Below are positions 1 to 7,280 of a stretch of 38,314 nucleotides of DNA, in pieces. Below the pieces are notes generated by a model. It saw nothing but the letters and a program-made list of their open reading frames with translations. It ran no database searches and was not told the DNA's origin. Each line of letters starts with the position of its first letter. Positions within the stretch are counted from its first letter, which is position 1. The translations under genes and the position numbers were made by a program. The DNA is taken from contig CALRGA010000004.1 of NCBI GenBank assembly GCA_943357025.1, positions 1 through 38,314 of the forward strand, written 5' to 3'. This DNA is from Candidatus Uhrbacteria bacterium RIFOXYB12_FULL_58_10 (GTDB taxonomy: Bacteria; Patescibacteriota; Patescibacteriia; UBA9934; GWF2-40-263).

Positions 1-427
1 CGGCAACCCGGAAACGACCACGGGAGGAAACGCGCTCAAGTTCTACGCGTCCGTCCGCATCGAGATCCGCCGCTCCGCGCAGATCAAGCAGGCCGAAAAG
101 ATCATCGGCAACCGCACGAAGGTGAAGATCGTGAAGAACAAGGTGGCCCCGCCGTTCCGCACCTGCGAGTTCGACATCATGTACAACGAGGGGATTTCGA
201 TCTCCGGCGACCTCCTCGACGTGGGCGTCCCGGCCGGCGTGGTCGGCAAGAGCTGCAACTCGTACTCGTACGGCGAGGAGAAGCTCGGCCTGGGCCGCGA
301 GAACGCGAAGACCTATTTGAAAGAACACCCGAAGGCGATGAAGGACATTCGCAAGGCGATCGAGAAAAAGATCGAGAGCGGCGAAGCGATGGTCCCGACG
401 GTGGCCGACGCGGGGGAGGCGGAGTAG
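1..427 (+). CDS. recA: RecA recombinase, C-terminal part (truncated by window edge)
   Basis: RecA coats single-stranded DNA and drives strand exchange in homologous recombination and SOS signalling. The window starts inside the gene; reading from base 2 gives 141 residues. They open with [24 protein letters not shown], the conserved RecA segment covering DNA-binding loop L2, and continue through the C-terminal domain ([11 protein letters not shown], then [23 protein letters not shown]). The tail is short and less acidic than in E. coli RecA. The ATP-binding core lies outside the window. A small coiled-coil gene follows 36 bases downstream on the same strand and may share the transcript. Identification is secure from the conserved segments. 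Confidence 0.96.
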   Translation, partial: GNPETTTGGNALKFYASVRIEIRRSAQIKQAEKIIGNRTKVKIVKNKVAPPFRTCEFDIMYNEGISISGDLLDVGVPAGVVGKSCNSYSYGEEKLGLGRENAKTYLKEHPKAMKDIRKAIEKKIESGEAMVPTVADAGEAE

Positions 428-463
428 AGGATCGCTCGGTTAATTAATGCATATCTGAGGAAT

Positions 464-769
464 ATGAGTAATCAACCGACCAATCAGGACTTGATGAACG
501 CACTCGTTGGGATCGATAGTAAAGTGGATGGGTTGCAGGGGGACATTCTTCGTCTGGAAGAAAAAGTTGAGGGTACTGAGAACGGCCTGATGAGGCTCAG
601 TTCAAAGCTTGATTCAGTTTTCAACAAACTCGATGCAAAAATCGATTCCGTCCACGACAAGCTGGACGCGAAGATTGAACAGGCGGTAAAGGACATCACG
701 GAGTCGGCCGAGGAATTCTCGACGGATATGACCGTCCGAATCCGCAAGCTCGAACTCGCCCGCGCCTAG
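464..769 (+). CDS. small coiled-coil protein, function unknown
   Basis: This 101-residue protein is almost entirely predicted coiled coil. Heptad-like repeats run from about residue 10 to 95, including near-identical units (SKLDSVFNKLDAKIDSVHDKLDAKI). There is no signal peptide or membrane segment, so it should be cytoplasmic. A GAGG ribosome-binding site sits just before the ATG, and a strong terminator follows the stop. It resembles the many short DUF-type coiled-coil proteins that oligomerise, but no specific family is recognisable. Its position 36 bases after recA suggests co-transcription and does not indicate a role in recombination. Confidence 0.75.
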   Translation: MSNQPTNQDLMNALVGIDSKVDGLQGDILRLEEKVEGTENGLMRLSSKLDSVFNKLDAKIDSVHDKLDAKIEQAVKDITESAEEFSTDMTVRIRKLELARA

Positions 770-781
770 CCGCGCCAAACG

Positions 782-811
782 AAATCCCGGCCCTTTGCGG
801 GCCGGGATTTT
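782..811 (+). terminator. intrinsic terminator after the coiled-coil gene
   Basis: A 12-bp perfect stem (AAATCCCGGCCC pairing with GGGCCGGGATTT) closes a 5-nt loop and ends in a short T run. It would end the recA-containing transcript. Confidence 0.85.
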
Positions 812-840
812 AGGTTGAGAAGAAGTCGGCGCGAGGACTC

Positions 841-1121
841 CTATTCCTGAAGAATCACCAGTCCGTTCTTCGTCCTGCCCACGGCATACCCTTCGTACTT
901 TTTAAGTGCCGGCATTCCCTTCGCGGGAAACCGCGTCGACGGGGAGAAGAAAATTTTGGTGGCGAAATCAACCTTGGCAAGCTCTTCGACGAACGGGCAG
1001 GCGTCGCCGTCGCCGGAGTAGACGACGAGCGGGAGGCTCCGTGCTTCTCGGCGCCGGTGATCAGGGCGGGGAGGTCGGAGGTTGCGAAGGACGTCTGGGT
1101 GCCATTGAGAAGGATGTTCAT
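841..1121 (-). pseudogene. small unknown protein gene with an apparent single-base frameshift
   Basis: Two overlapping minus-strand frames together make one plausible protein of about 93 residues. The N-terminal frame starts at 1121 (MNILLNGTQTSFATSDL, then PALITGAEKHGA). The C-terminal frame gives LPLVVYSGDGDACPFVEEL and continues to the stop at 841. Third-position GC is very high in the first frame down to about 1045 and then switches to the second frame, as expected if one base is missing at about 1034-1046. An uninterrupted frame beginning at ATG 1131 exists, but its first 32 codons have poor third-position GC and an arginine/proline-rich, unlikely sequence. Causes could be a real lesion, an assembly error, or programmed -1 shifting. 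I do not recognise the family; a thioredoxin-like fold is only a guess. Confidence 0.55.
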
Positions 1122-1157
1122 ATGGTGACATCGTATCTCCCCCCCCTGTTGGTAAAA

Positions 1158-1190
1158 GAGAACGCGCGACAATATTCGTCGCGCGTTCTC
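1158..1190 (-). terminator. terminator of the RodZ-like gene
   Basis: A 13-bp perfect inverted repeat (GAGAACGCGCGAC / GTCGCGCGTTCTC) with a 7-nt loop lies just beyond the stop of the minus-strand gene. On that strand it is followed by CTTTTA. Confidence 0.75.
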
Positions 1191-1194
1191 GATC

Positions 1195-1908
1195 CTACGG
1201 AATCCTCTCCGTTCCTCCCGGCCCCATGGCCGTGCTCTTGTCGGCCTCAAGGACGATGCGGCGGTATTCGGTTGCTGATCGGGAGTAGCGCTTTGCTCCC
1301 TCGACCTTGATGACGTTGACGCCGCGTTCAAGGGATACGTCGGTCTCGAACGATCCATTCGCGTTGAGCAGGATCTTCTGGCCGTTTACCTTCAGGTTCG
1401 TTCCCGGGTCCGTCTCGCCACGAACCGTCACCGACGCATTCCGCGTGGCGGCGCCGTCCTCAGGGCCGTAGACGAGGAGCGGGGGAGCGGAGGTGATGGT
1501 GCGGACCTCGTTGCCGATGTAGGCGGTGACGGCGACGAGGATGGCGGCAACTCCGGCGACCTTTACGAAGCGGTTGGCGACGGTGAACGCGCCGTGTCGG
1601 ACGCGCTGCCTCGGCATCGCGGACGCGCCCTTGAAGTCGCACGTGCCGCGGGCTTCCTCCCAGCGCTTCATGAAGTAGTCGACGTCCGACGTTTCAAGCG
1701 CGCGCAGATAGATGCGGAGGTAGTTGCGGGCGTATAGCGTTTCCGGGAGTGCGGAGAAATCGTCGCGCTCAAACGCGTCGAGGAAGCATTTGCGGACCTT
1801 CGTGCGTTCCTCAAGCTCGGACAGCGTCAATCCGGTCGCGCGGCGGAGCTCGCGGATTTCCTCGCCCAGGGTGTGGGCCGTGTTGAGTTTGCGGATGAGG
1901 AAGGGCAT
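1195..1908 (-). CDS. RodZ-like HTH domain membrane protein
   Basis: This 237-residue protein has an N-terminal HTH_25-type helix-turn-helix at about residues 12-75 (LGEEIRELRRATGLTLSELE, then TKVRKCFLDAFERDDFSALP, then YARNYLRIYLRAL). This is the signature of RodZ and its relatives, which link MreB to the envelope in cell-shape control. A single membrane helix follows at about 112-130 (VAGVAAILVAVTAYIG). The outer domain (about 135-237) looks like a small beta-sandwich (GETDPGTNLKVNGQKILLN, then GSFETDVSLERGVNVIKVEG), as in glucodextranase-type domains found in Patescibacteria. It lies 76 bases after ftsK on the same strand, so it is probably co-transcribed with this divisome gene. No mreB is visible in the window. 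Confidence 0.8.
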   Translation of the reverse strand: MPFLIRKLNTAHTLGEEIRELRRATGLTLSELEERTKVRKCFLDAFERDDFSALPETLYARNYLRIYLRALETSDVDYFMKRWEEARGTCDFKGASAMPRQRVRHGAFTVANRFVKVAGVAAILVAVTAYIGNEVRTITSAPPLLVYGPEDGAATRNASVTVRGETDPGTNLKVNGQKILLNANGSFETDVSLERGVNVIKVEGAKRYSRSATEYRRIVLEADKSTAMGPGGTERIP

Positions 1909-1984
1909 GAGGGAAGGGGATACGAACCTACGAATTGGCTACCAAACTACGAAACAACGAATTGCTACGGATGGCTACGAATCG
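1909..1984. repeat. degenerate short repeat of CTACGAA units
   Basis: The gap between ftsK and the RodZ-like gene consists largely of imperfect copies of CTACGAAT/GGCTAC (plus-strand reading around 1922-1984). It is AT-richer than the flanking genes and contains no ribosome-binding site or clear terminator, so read-through is expected. Confidence 0.5.
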
Positions 1985-4261
1985 TTAGAACGTGGCTTCG
2001 TCGTCATCAGTTTGCTTGGTTTCGGGGGATTCTGCAAACGACGGGTTTTCGGGGAGGCCGGCCTCGGTCATGTCGGTGTCGAAGGTTGGGATCGATTCGG
2101 CGATCTCGTCGGACTCGGGAGGCCAGGAGGTGACGAGCACCTCGCGGGGCTTGGCGCCTTCGCCGGGGCCGATGACGCCGCGTTCCTCGAGGAGATCCAT
2201 GATGCGGGCGGCGCGGCCGTAGCCGATCTTGAGGCGGCGCTGGAGGAGGGAAGTGGACGCGCGGCCCTGCTGAATGAGCGCCTGGACGGCCTCGTCGAGC
2301 AGCGGCTCGTCCTGGTCGCCATCATCGAGGACGGTGCCGGTGCGGGCGGTCTCGGTAATGGCGTAGTTGTAGTCGGGGATCCCTTCCTTCTTCAGGAACG
2401 ACACGACGCGGTCGATCTCGTCGTCCGACAGGTACGCGCCCTGGAGGCGCTTCGGCTTCGACAGTTCGGCGGATGTGTAAAGCATATCCCCGCGGCCGAG
2501 CAGCTTCTCTGCGCCGGCGCAGTCGAGGATCGTGCGGGAGTCGGTCTGCGATGCCACGGCGAAGGCGATGCGAGCCGGGAAGTTCGCCTTGATGACGCCG
2601 GTGATGACGTCGACGCTCGGGCGCTGGGTGGCGATGATCAGGTGGATGCCAACGGCGCGTGCCATCTGGGCGATGCGGACGATCGTCCCTTCCACCTCGC
2701 GTCCGCTCGACGCCATGAGGTCGGCGAGCTCGTCGATGATCACTACGATCTTCGGCATCTTTTCCTCGGCACGCTCGTTGTAGCTCGTTATGTCGCGCGC
2801 GCCGAACTTGGCAAGCACGTCGAGGCGACGTTCCATTTCGCGGACCGCCCACTTGAGCGCGTTGATGGCGTCCTCGGCCTTCGTGATCGGCGGGATGAGC
2901 AGGTGCGGGATCCCCTCATACATCTTCATTTCAACGCGCTTCGGGTCGACCATGATGAATTTGAGCTCGTCGGGGCCGTTCTCGTACAGCAGGGAAACGA
3001 TGATCGTGTTGAGACACACGGACTTTCCGGAACCGGTCGAACCGGCCACGAGCAAGTGCGGCATCTTCTCGAGCGACGCGGTCCAGGTGGCGCCGGACAC
3101 GTCCTTGCCGAGCGGGATGGCGGTGTTGTTGGAGCGCGACTTGAACGGTTTGGATTCCATGAGGTCGCGCAGCGAGACCGTCGCGATCGTCTGGTTCGGC
3201 ACCTCGATTCCCACGAGCGACTTGCCAGGGATCGGCGCCTCGATGCGGATCGGGTGCGCGGCGAGGGCGAGCGCGAGGTCGTTCTGCAGCCCGATGATGC
3301 GCGACAGCTTGATCCCCTGCGCCGGTCGCAGAGTATATTGCGTAACCGTCGGTCCCGTTGCAGTCTCGCTCATCTCGACGGGGATGCCGAACTGTTCGAA
3401 GGTGCGCGAGATGATCTCGATGTTTCGCTCAAGGTCGCCGGAATTGGCGTCGTTTACGCGGTATTCAAGCAGGTCGAGCGGGATGGCGACCTTACGGATG
3501 CGCTTGATGGTGAGCGCCTTTTCGGGCTTGGCACGCTCGGCCTCCAGCAGCGGCTTCACGGTGAAGATCGGCTCGGCCTCGGGTTCCTCGTCGATCTCGA
3601 TAAGGCTCTCTTCCTCCTCGTCCTCGATCGGGTCGGGTTCCTCGACGCGGGCGACGGACTGGCGGACCGGCTCGATGGTCTTGCGCATTTCGCCGCGGTG
3701 CAGCATCTCGCCGAATCGTCCGGTGATGTGCGTGTGGAACCCGATGAGGTCGCGCAGGGACGTGTTAAACACGAGCATGACCGCGACGAAAAGCAGGGCG
3801 GAGACGACCACGACCGCCCCCCAGAATCCCATTACGTTCGGAAGGATCGTCCCGAGGAACTGTCCGATCATCCCGCCGGCCGCCGAGATGTCCGTCGTGA
3901 ACGGGTTCGGCTTGTTCACCAGCAGCAGGTTCAAAAGCGCGTTGAAGGACAGAAAGAAAAAGAGGATCCCTAGGTGGTTCCACGTCGAGAGCCTGCCGCG
4001 ATCGGGAAACATCCCCGTGGCGCCGACGAGGATCAGCAGGATCGGGACGAGAAACTTGTCCCATCCGAACACGAGCGCAACGTACTTCGCGATGAACTCG
4101 CCAAGCGCCCCGGCGATGTGAAAGAACGAGAGAAATAGCAGCGCCGCGAGCGCGAAAAGCACGATGGCCGTTATTCCGCGCCGCGTCTCGGGATCGAGCG
4201 GCTTGTGCTGGCTTGGGCGGGAAGAGCCGGATTTGTGGGAAGATTTGGGTTTGCGCGACAT
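1985..4261 (-). CDS. ftsK: FtsK/SpoIIIE-type DNA translocase
   Basis: FtsK is a membrane-anchored ATPase that pumps chromosomal DNA through the closing septum. The start at 4261 (MSRKPKSSHKSGSS) gives 758 residues; a longer upstream frame has no membrane-protein character. Four N-terminal membrane helices lie at about 29-165. An acidic linker follows (EEPDPIEDEEEESLIEIDEE), then the motor domain with Walker A AGSTGSGKS and Walker B KIVVIIDELADLM. The C-terminal winged-helix gamma domain is present (ALIQQGRASTSLLQRRLKIG, then AARIMDLLEERGVIGP), so recognition of polar DNA motifs is likely. The length is normal for a short-linker FtsK. A divergent promoter region separates it from a plus-strand membrane protein gene. 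Confidence 0.96.
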   Translation of the reverse strand: MSRKPKSSHKSGSSRPSQHKPLDPETRRGITAIVLFALAALLFLSFFHIAGALGEFIAKYVALVFGWDKFLVPILLILVGATGMFPDRGRLSTWNHLGILFFFLSFNALLNLLLVNKPNPFTTDISAAGGMIGQFLGTILPNVMGFWGAVVVVSALLFVAVMLVFNTSLRDLIGFHTHITGRFGEMLHRGEMRKTIEPVRQSVARVEEPDPIEDEEEESLIEIDEEPEAEPIFTVKPLLEAERAKPEKALTIKRIRKVAIPLDLLEYRVNDANSGDLERNIEIISRTFEQFGIPVEMSETATGPTVTQYTLRPAQGIKLSRIIGLQNDLALALAAHPIRIEAPIPGKSLVGIEVPNQTIATVSLRDLMESKPFKSRSNNTAIPLGKDVSGATWTASLEKMPHLLVAGSTGSGKSVCLNTIIVSLLYENGPDELKFIMVDPKRVEMKMYEGIPHLLIPPITKAEDAINALKWAVREMERRLDVLAKFGARDITSYNERAEEKMPKIVVIIDELADLMASSGREVEGTIVRIAQMARAVGIHLIIATQRPSVDVITGVIKANFPARIAFAVASQTDSRTILDCAGAEKLLGRGDMLYTSAELSKPKRLQGAYLSDDEIDRVVSFLKKEGIPDYNYAITETARTGTVLDDGDQDEPLLDEAVQALIQQGRASTSLLQRRLKIGYGRAARIMDLLEERGVIGPGEGAKPREVLVTSWPPESDEIAESIPTFDTDMTEAGLPENPSFAESPETKQTDDDEATF

Positions 4262-4295
4262 AGTGGGTATCAAAAAACAATCGTGGAATCGCCTC

Positions 4296-4338
4296 ATTCT
4301 ACCATACGATTGACAAAATCGCATTTTTATGGTCAAAT
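4296..4338. promoter_or_regulatory. overlapping divergent promoters (ftsK and the DUF1232-like gene)
   Basis: On the plus strand, TTGACA (4310-4315) is followed after 17 bases by TCAAAT (4333-4338), pointing to the gene at 4407. On the minus strand, TGGTAGAAT (extended -10; hexamer at 4301-4296) points to ftsK. The elements interleave, so the two polymerases would compete. Confidence 0.55.
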
Positions 4339-4406
4339 ATGGCCTTTGGCGGCTGTCTCGCCGTGAGAAAACCGTTGGAGGAAAACCGTCCAGCACAAGG
4401 CTTAAT

Positions 4407-4697
4407 ATGCAAATGTTCTTCAAGCTTCTGTTCCACAAGCACCTTTCGGCCGTGGGCATTCCGGCCCTCTGGCGCTGGGCCAAGGGAATCGGGGTGGCCG
4501 GGGCGATCATCTGGGCCGTCCCGGACTGTATCCCGTTCCTCGACGAGATCACGGTCACGTGGCTCGGAATCTCCGTCCTCTGGGAGCTTAACTCCCGTGG
4601 CGAGATCGATGCCAAGTGGCTGCCCGAGGTCGTCCGCAAACGCCTCGGCAAAGGCCGCGAGGGCGCGATCGACGCGAAGGGCGACACCATCAAGTAG
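4407..4697 (+). CDS. small membrane protein, DUF1232-like
   Basis: This 96-residue protein starts at ATG 4407, preceded by AAGG. An amphipathic N-terminus (MQMFFKLLFHKHLSAVG) leads into a hydrophobic stretch with the pattern IIWAVPDCIPFLDEITVTWL at about 35-60. This resembles the DUF1232/YkvA motif, in which a hydrophobic segment carries an xPD.IP...D core. The rest is a basic cytoplasmic tail. Its function in cells is unknown. It is transcribed divergently from ftsK. The family match is by eye and could be wrong; a generic one- or two-helix membrane protein is the fallback. Confidence 0.65.
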   Translation: MQMFFKLLFHKHLSAVGIPALWRWAKGIGVAGAIIWAVPDCIPFLDEITVTWLGISVLWELNSRGEIDAKWLPEVVRKRLGKGREGAIDAKGDTIK

Positions 4698-4720
4698 TCG
4701 CTGGCAACAAGAAGGCCTCT

Positions 4721-4750
4721 GCCGCGCGGGGACATCGTCCCTGGCGCGGC
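4721..4750. other. stable GC-rich hairpin after the DUF1232-like gene
   Basis: GCCGCGC and GCGCGGC enclose an inner GGGGA/TCCCT pairing. No T run follows on the plus strand, so it may be a Rho-type or processing signal rather than an intrinsic terminator. Confidence 0.4.
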
Positions 4751-4800
4751 CCTCTACCTGACGGTGCCAGAAAGCTGGTACCCTTGGGCGGAGGTATCTC

Positions 4801-4998
4801 ATGGCAAAGAGCAAGATGTCCCAGCCGGTCGTCCGGCGTTTGACGGCGAGGGATCGGTTTAACGAGCCGATGCGCATTTCTATACCGCGTCGCGCAACGG
4901 GAGACCCGGTGGTGAATCGTCACGCCCCGGTATTTCAAGACCGTCGCAAGGCGAGCGACAAAAACCGCTGTCGGGAGACGGCACAGGAGGACGAATGA
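4801..4998 (+). CDS. small basic protein, unknown
   Basis: This 65-residue, arginine-rich protein (MAKSKMSQPVVRRLTARDRF...) is preceded by a strong GGAGG ribosome-binding site six bases before the ATG. It has no recognisable domain, signal or membrane segment and looks largely disordered. Third-position GC is only moderate, so coding status rests mainly on the ribosome-binding site. It is the first of three consecutive plus-strand unknown genes with classical Shine-Dalgarno sites. Confidence 0.45.
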   Translation: MAKSKMSQPVVRRLTARDRFNEPMRISIPRRATGDPVVNRHAPVFQDRRKASDKNRCRETAQEDE

Positions 4999-5011
4999 GC
5001 CATTGCTCTGG

Positions 5012-5065
5012 CCGTGTCGGATTCTCCGGCACGGTCCCTCGTCTTGGGAGTCGACGCGCGTCGAC
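5012..5065 (+). promoter_or_regulatory. leader hairpin plus perfect 16-bp palindrome
   Basis: Positions 5012-5034 form a 9-bp stem (CCGTGTCGG/CCGGCACGG, one G-T pair). It is followed at 5050-5065 by the perfect palindrome GTCGACGCGCGTCGAC. Both lie between the small basic gene and the 347-residue gene and could be an operator or an RNA control element. Confidence 0.4.
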
Positions 5066-5128
5066 CGTCGAGACGGGGGAATTTTCCCGATGCCTTTCAG
5101 AAAACCACAAACAAAAGGAGGATCCGAC

Positions 5129-6172
5129 ATGAGCGATCCAAAAGAAAAGACTATCAAGCTTCCGGCAAGGCCGGAAGTGGCAATGAAGATAATTGCGGCG
5201 CCGGTCCGTCCGGCGCTGCTGCCGAAGCAGTCCTTGGCCAGGATGCCCGTTCGACCGGCAAGCGCGCAGCCCGTTCATTTGTCCGCGGGGCCGATCATGT
5301 TGCGACAAGGCCGTCGGACCGATTCCGCGCCTGCCCGACCGCGCGCCGCCGCCCCGATGACGTACGCGTCTACGCCGCCGAAACCGCGCGGCGAAATGTC
5401 CTTCGGATCGTTCGGCGCGCTTGCGTCGGCCGTTATTCCGACGAACAGGGAACGAGAGGCCGCCTGGCGCGCACGGTGCGAGCAGCGGTACGATTCCGAC
5501 AGAGCGTTTCGTGTCACAAGCGTCATTCACGCTCTGTATGAGGAGCCGATTGAGCGCGACGCGATGGTTCCGCTGACGGCGCGCGTACTCACGGCTCGGA
5601 CCTCTCTGGAAACCCAAGCGCTTCGCGAACAGGGTTACCGCCACTCCCGCGAGACGGCGAAGCTCGGCGATCTGAGCGGCCGGCGCGCGATTGCCCACTG
5701 GGAGAATGGCGCATATGCGGAGACTGTTATCCAGCAGGACGTTCCCGTCCACTGGTTCATGTCCCCGGACATTCCCGCGTGGAAGTCGCGCGCCGTTCCG
5801 ACGGAGCGCATCGGCCAGGCGACGACTCGCGTCGTGTCCGACCGAGGCGAGGAACTGTTCAAGGCAATCTTTGACGGGCCGACCTTCGAGCTTGTGGTCA
5901 GGCTGTGTTCCAAGCGATGGCAGCGGTACTGCAATCAGCACCATGGAACCGAGGAGAGCGCTCAGGCGCTTTACGACCAGCTGTTCGATGAGACCGTCGC
6001 GGATGAGTTCCGCAAGGCCGATCTTCGGATCGAGTACGCGTTCTCGATCGGCGAGGCGCGATTCGCCCGCCTTTGGAATCACGTCGTCGAGGCGTGCCGG
6101 CCCAAGCCGCCCGCGGCCGAGCTGATGGCGGAAGTCTCCGCTTCCGCGACGGATACTGCCGTCACGGCCTAG
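5129..6172 (+). CDS. hypothetical protein of 347 residues
   Basis: The start at 5129 is fixed by a textbook AAAGGAGGA site seven bases upstream. Residues 1-100 are proline-, alanine- and arginine-rich and probably disordered (repeated PVRPA-like units). Residues about 110-335 look folded and mostly helical, with tryptophan- and aromatic-rich stretches (VPVHWFMSPDIPAWKSR; ELVVRLCSKRWQRYCNQHHG; EARFARLWNHVVEAC). No signal peptide, membrane helix, nucleotide-binding motif or known catalytic pattern is visible. A terminator follows directly, so it closes a unit with the small basic gene upstream. The function is not recognised. Confidence 0.7.
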   Translation: MSDPKEKTIKLPARPEVAMKIIAAPVRPALLPKQSLARMPVRPASAQPVHLSAGPIMLRQGRRTDSAPARPRAAAPMTYASTPPKPRGEMSFGSFGALASAVIPTNREREAAWRARCEQRYDSDRAFRVTSVIHALYEEPIERDAMVPLTARVLTARTSLETQALREQGYRHSRETAKLGDLSGRRAIAHWENGAYAETVIQQDVPVHWFMSPDIPAWKSRAVPTERIGQATTRVVSDRGEELFKAIFDGPTFELVVRLCSKRWQRYCNQHHGTEESAQALYDQLFDETVADEFRKADLRIEYAFSIGEARFARLWNHVVEACRPKPPAAELMAEVSASATDTAVTA

Positions 6173-6178
6173 CCCTCT

Positions 6179-6219
6179 GGATCCGCATCGCGCAGACCGC
6201 GACTCGGATCCGTCTTTTC
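6179..6219 (+). terminator. terminator after the 347-residue gene
   Basis: Outer arms GGATCCG/CGGATCC enclose an inner CGCG/CGCG pairing and are followed by GTCTTTTCT. The structure begins a few bases after the stop codon. Confidence 0.65.
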
Positions 6220-6261
6220 TCCTGACCGTGACAAACCGTCGTGGTCGGAACTGAGGATCGA

Positions 6262-6576
6262 ATGGAGAGACAACCACTTGGAAACACGATCTATGTCGCG
6301 ATCGTCCAGCCTGGCGAGACTCGGAGTCACGTCGGGCAGATGTTCCGTGGAATTACGAAGGCGTTCGTCTTCGAAGGAATGACTTTTTCTCTTCTCGGCA
6401 GATCTCTCACGGTAACCGGCGTCCGCGGCAAGCATAGTTCGATCATCCATCTCGACGAACCCCTCGAGATCGAGAATTCGTCCGGCTTCGCCTTTTGCGT
6501 CGCCGTGCATCCGACCGAACCAAGGGCGACCGCGTTTATCGCGGAGGAGGGCGCTCGATCCACCGTCCCAACGTAG
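6262..6576 (+). CDS. hypothetical protein, 104 residues
   Basis: The start at 6262 has GAGG five bases upstream. The protein looks like a small beta-rich domain (NTIYVAIVQPGETRSHVGQM; AFVFEGMTFSLLGRSLTVTG; SSIIHLDEPLEIENSSGFAF), without signal or membrane segments. Codon use matches the neighbours better than the longer opposing minus-strand frame, which I rejected. It lies between the 347-residue gene and the rpoB control region, and a terminator sits about 165 bases downstream. The family is not recognised. Confidence 0.6.
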   Translation: MERQPLGNTIYVAIVQPGETRSHVGQMFRGITKAFVFEGMTFSLLGRSLTVTGVRGKHSSIIHLDEPLEIENSSGFAFCVAVHPTEPRATAFIAEEGARSTVPT

Positions 6577-7101
6577 CGGAGGTAACAGGATGGAAAGGAA
6601 TTCACTTTTCGCCTGTTGATACGTGACCAAGTCTGACATAAGCGACACGAGGTTGTTCATCTGCGCGACGGGCAATCTCGTATCGAACGGTCGCATGAGC
6701 TGACAATCGTTTTCAAGCCCGAAGAAGAGACGCCGACTTCTGGACCGTAATACGGTCCTTTTTCTTTTTCCCTTGAACATCCTTCCAACACGGAGTATCA
6801 TTTTCCTGTCGATTCCCCCGTGGAATCTGCGAGGGACGGTACGGATATAGGCAGAACAACGTCAAGAGCGTTCCTGGTGCCCACGGGCGCCGGAAAAATC
6901 TCTCTCCTCTCGCTCGGAAATGGTGTCTTGTCTCTTCGACCCGTGGCCTTCCTTTGCAGATTTCGCTGGGGCATTGTGGATAAGTGTTTTTTTTGGACGA
7001 AAATTGGTTTTGGAGGCAGATTTTATAAAATTCGTGTTCAGCAGTTTTTTCGTCAAGGTTAGCTAATTTATTAAGCCCTTGACAAGGTTCTCGTCTTACT
7101 C
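6577..7101. other. intergenic region before the rpoB promoter
   Basis: No convincing gene is seen. It holds a terminator (6742-6770), a distant complementary pair CCACGGG (6881-6887)/CCCGTGG (6940-6946), and an AT-rich tract at about 6970-7080 with one exact DnaA-box-like TGTGGATAA (6975-6983). A single box does not support an origin. Confidence 0.5.
6742..6770 (+). terminator. intrinsic terminator
   Basis: GGACCG/CGGTCC with a TAATA loop is followed by TTTTTCTTTTT. It insulates the rpoBC unit from upstream genes. Confidence 0.8.
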
Positions 7102-7130
7102 TTGACTCAACCTCCTGAAGCTGGTACTAT
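7102..7130 (+). promoter_or_regulatory. sigma70-type promoter for rpoB-rpoC
   Basis: TTGACT (7102-7107), a 17-base spacer and TACTAT (7125-7130) predict a start near 7137 and a leader of about 145 bases. An upstream TTGACA (7080-7085) has no matching -10. Confidence 0.7.
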
Positions 7131-7244
7131 CCCGGTGCAATCTACACCCCGTTTGTCGCTGAATGGTCTACCGGGTGCCGACAGAAGAGAAGAAGTTTCA
7201 TAACTCCCTCCATGTCGCATTTCAGCACAAACAATTAATGAGCT

Positions 7245-7273
7245 TCACTCCGAACGAGTGACGTTTTTGTTTT
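7245..7273 (+). promoter_or_regulatory. terminator-like hairpin directly before the rpoB start
   Basis: TCACTC/GAGTGA with a 5-nt loop is followed by CGTTTTTGTTTT, ending seven bases before the rpoB ATG. It occupies the place of a Shine-Dalgarno site, and none is present. It may be an attenuator or control translation. Confidence 0.5.
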
Positions 7274-7280
7274 CTCGCCT

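Noticed and set aside
1724-3973. A 749-codon plus-strand frame opposite ftsK
   Set aside because: It is a shadow of ftsK; composition is biased and no motif is present.
4262-4735. A 158-residue upstream extension of FtsK
   Set aside because: It crosses the divergent promoters and a plus-strand gene. The start at 4261 gives a normal FtsK N-terminus.
6169-6801. A 210-codon minus-strand frame opposite the small gene at 6262
   Set aside because: It has no ribosome-binding site, poorer third-position GC than the plus-strand frame, and passes through two terminator hairpins.
6975-6983. TGTGGATAA, an exact DnaA-box match in an AT-rich tract
   Set aside because: It is a single box; no cluster, no dnaA or dnaN nearby. 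A replication origin is not supported.
6820-7062. An 80-codon plus-strand frame before rpoB
   Set aside because: It has no ribosome-binding site and runs into the AT-rich non-coding tract; amino-acid composition is implausible.
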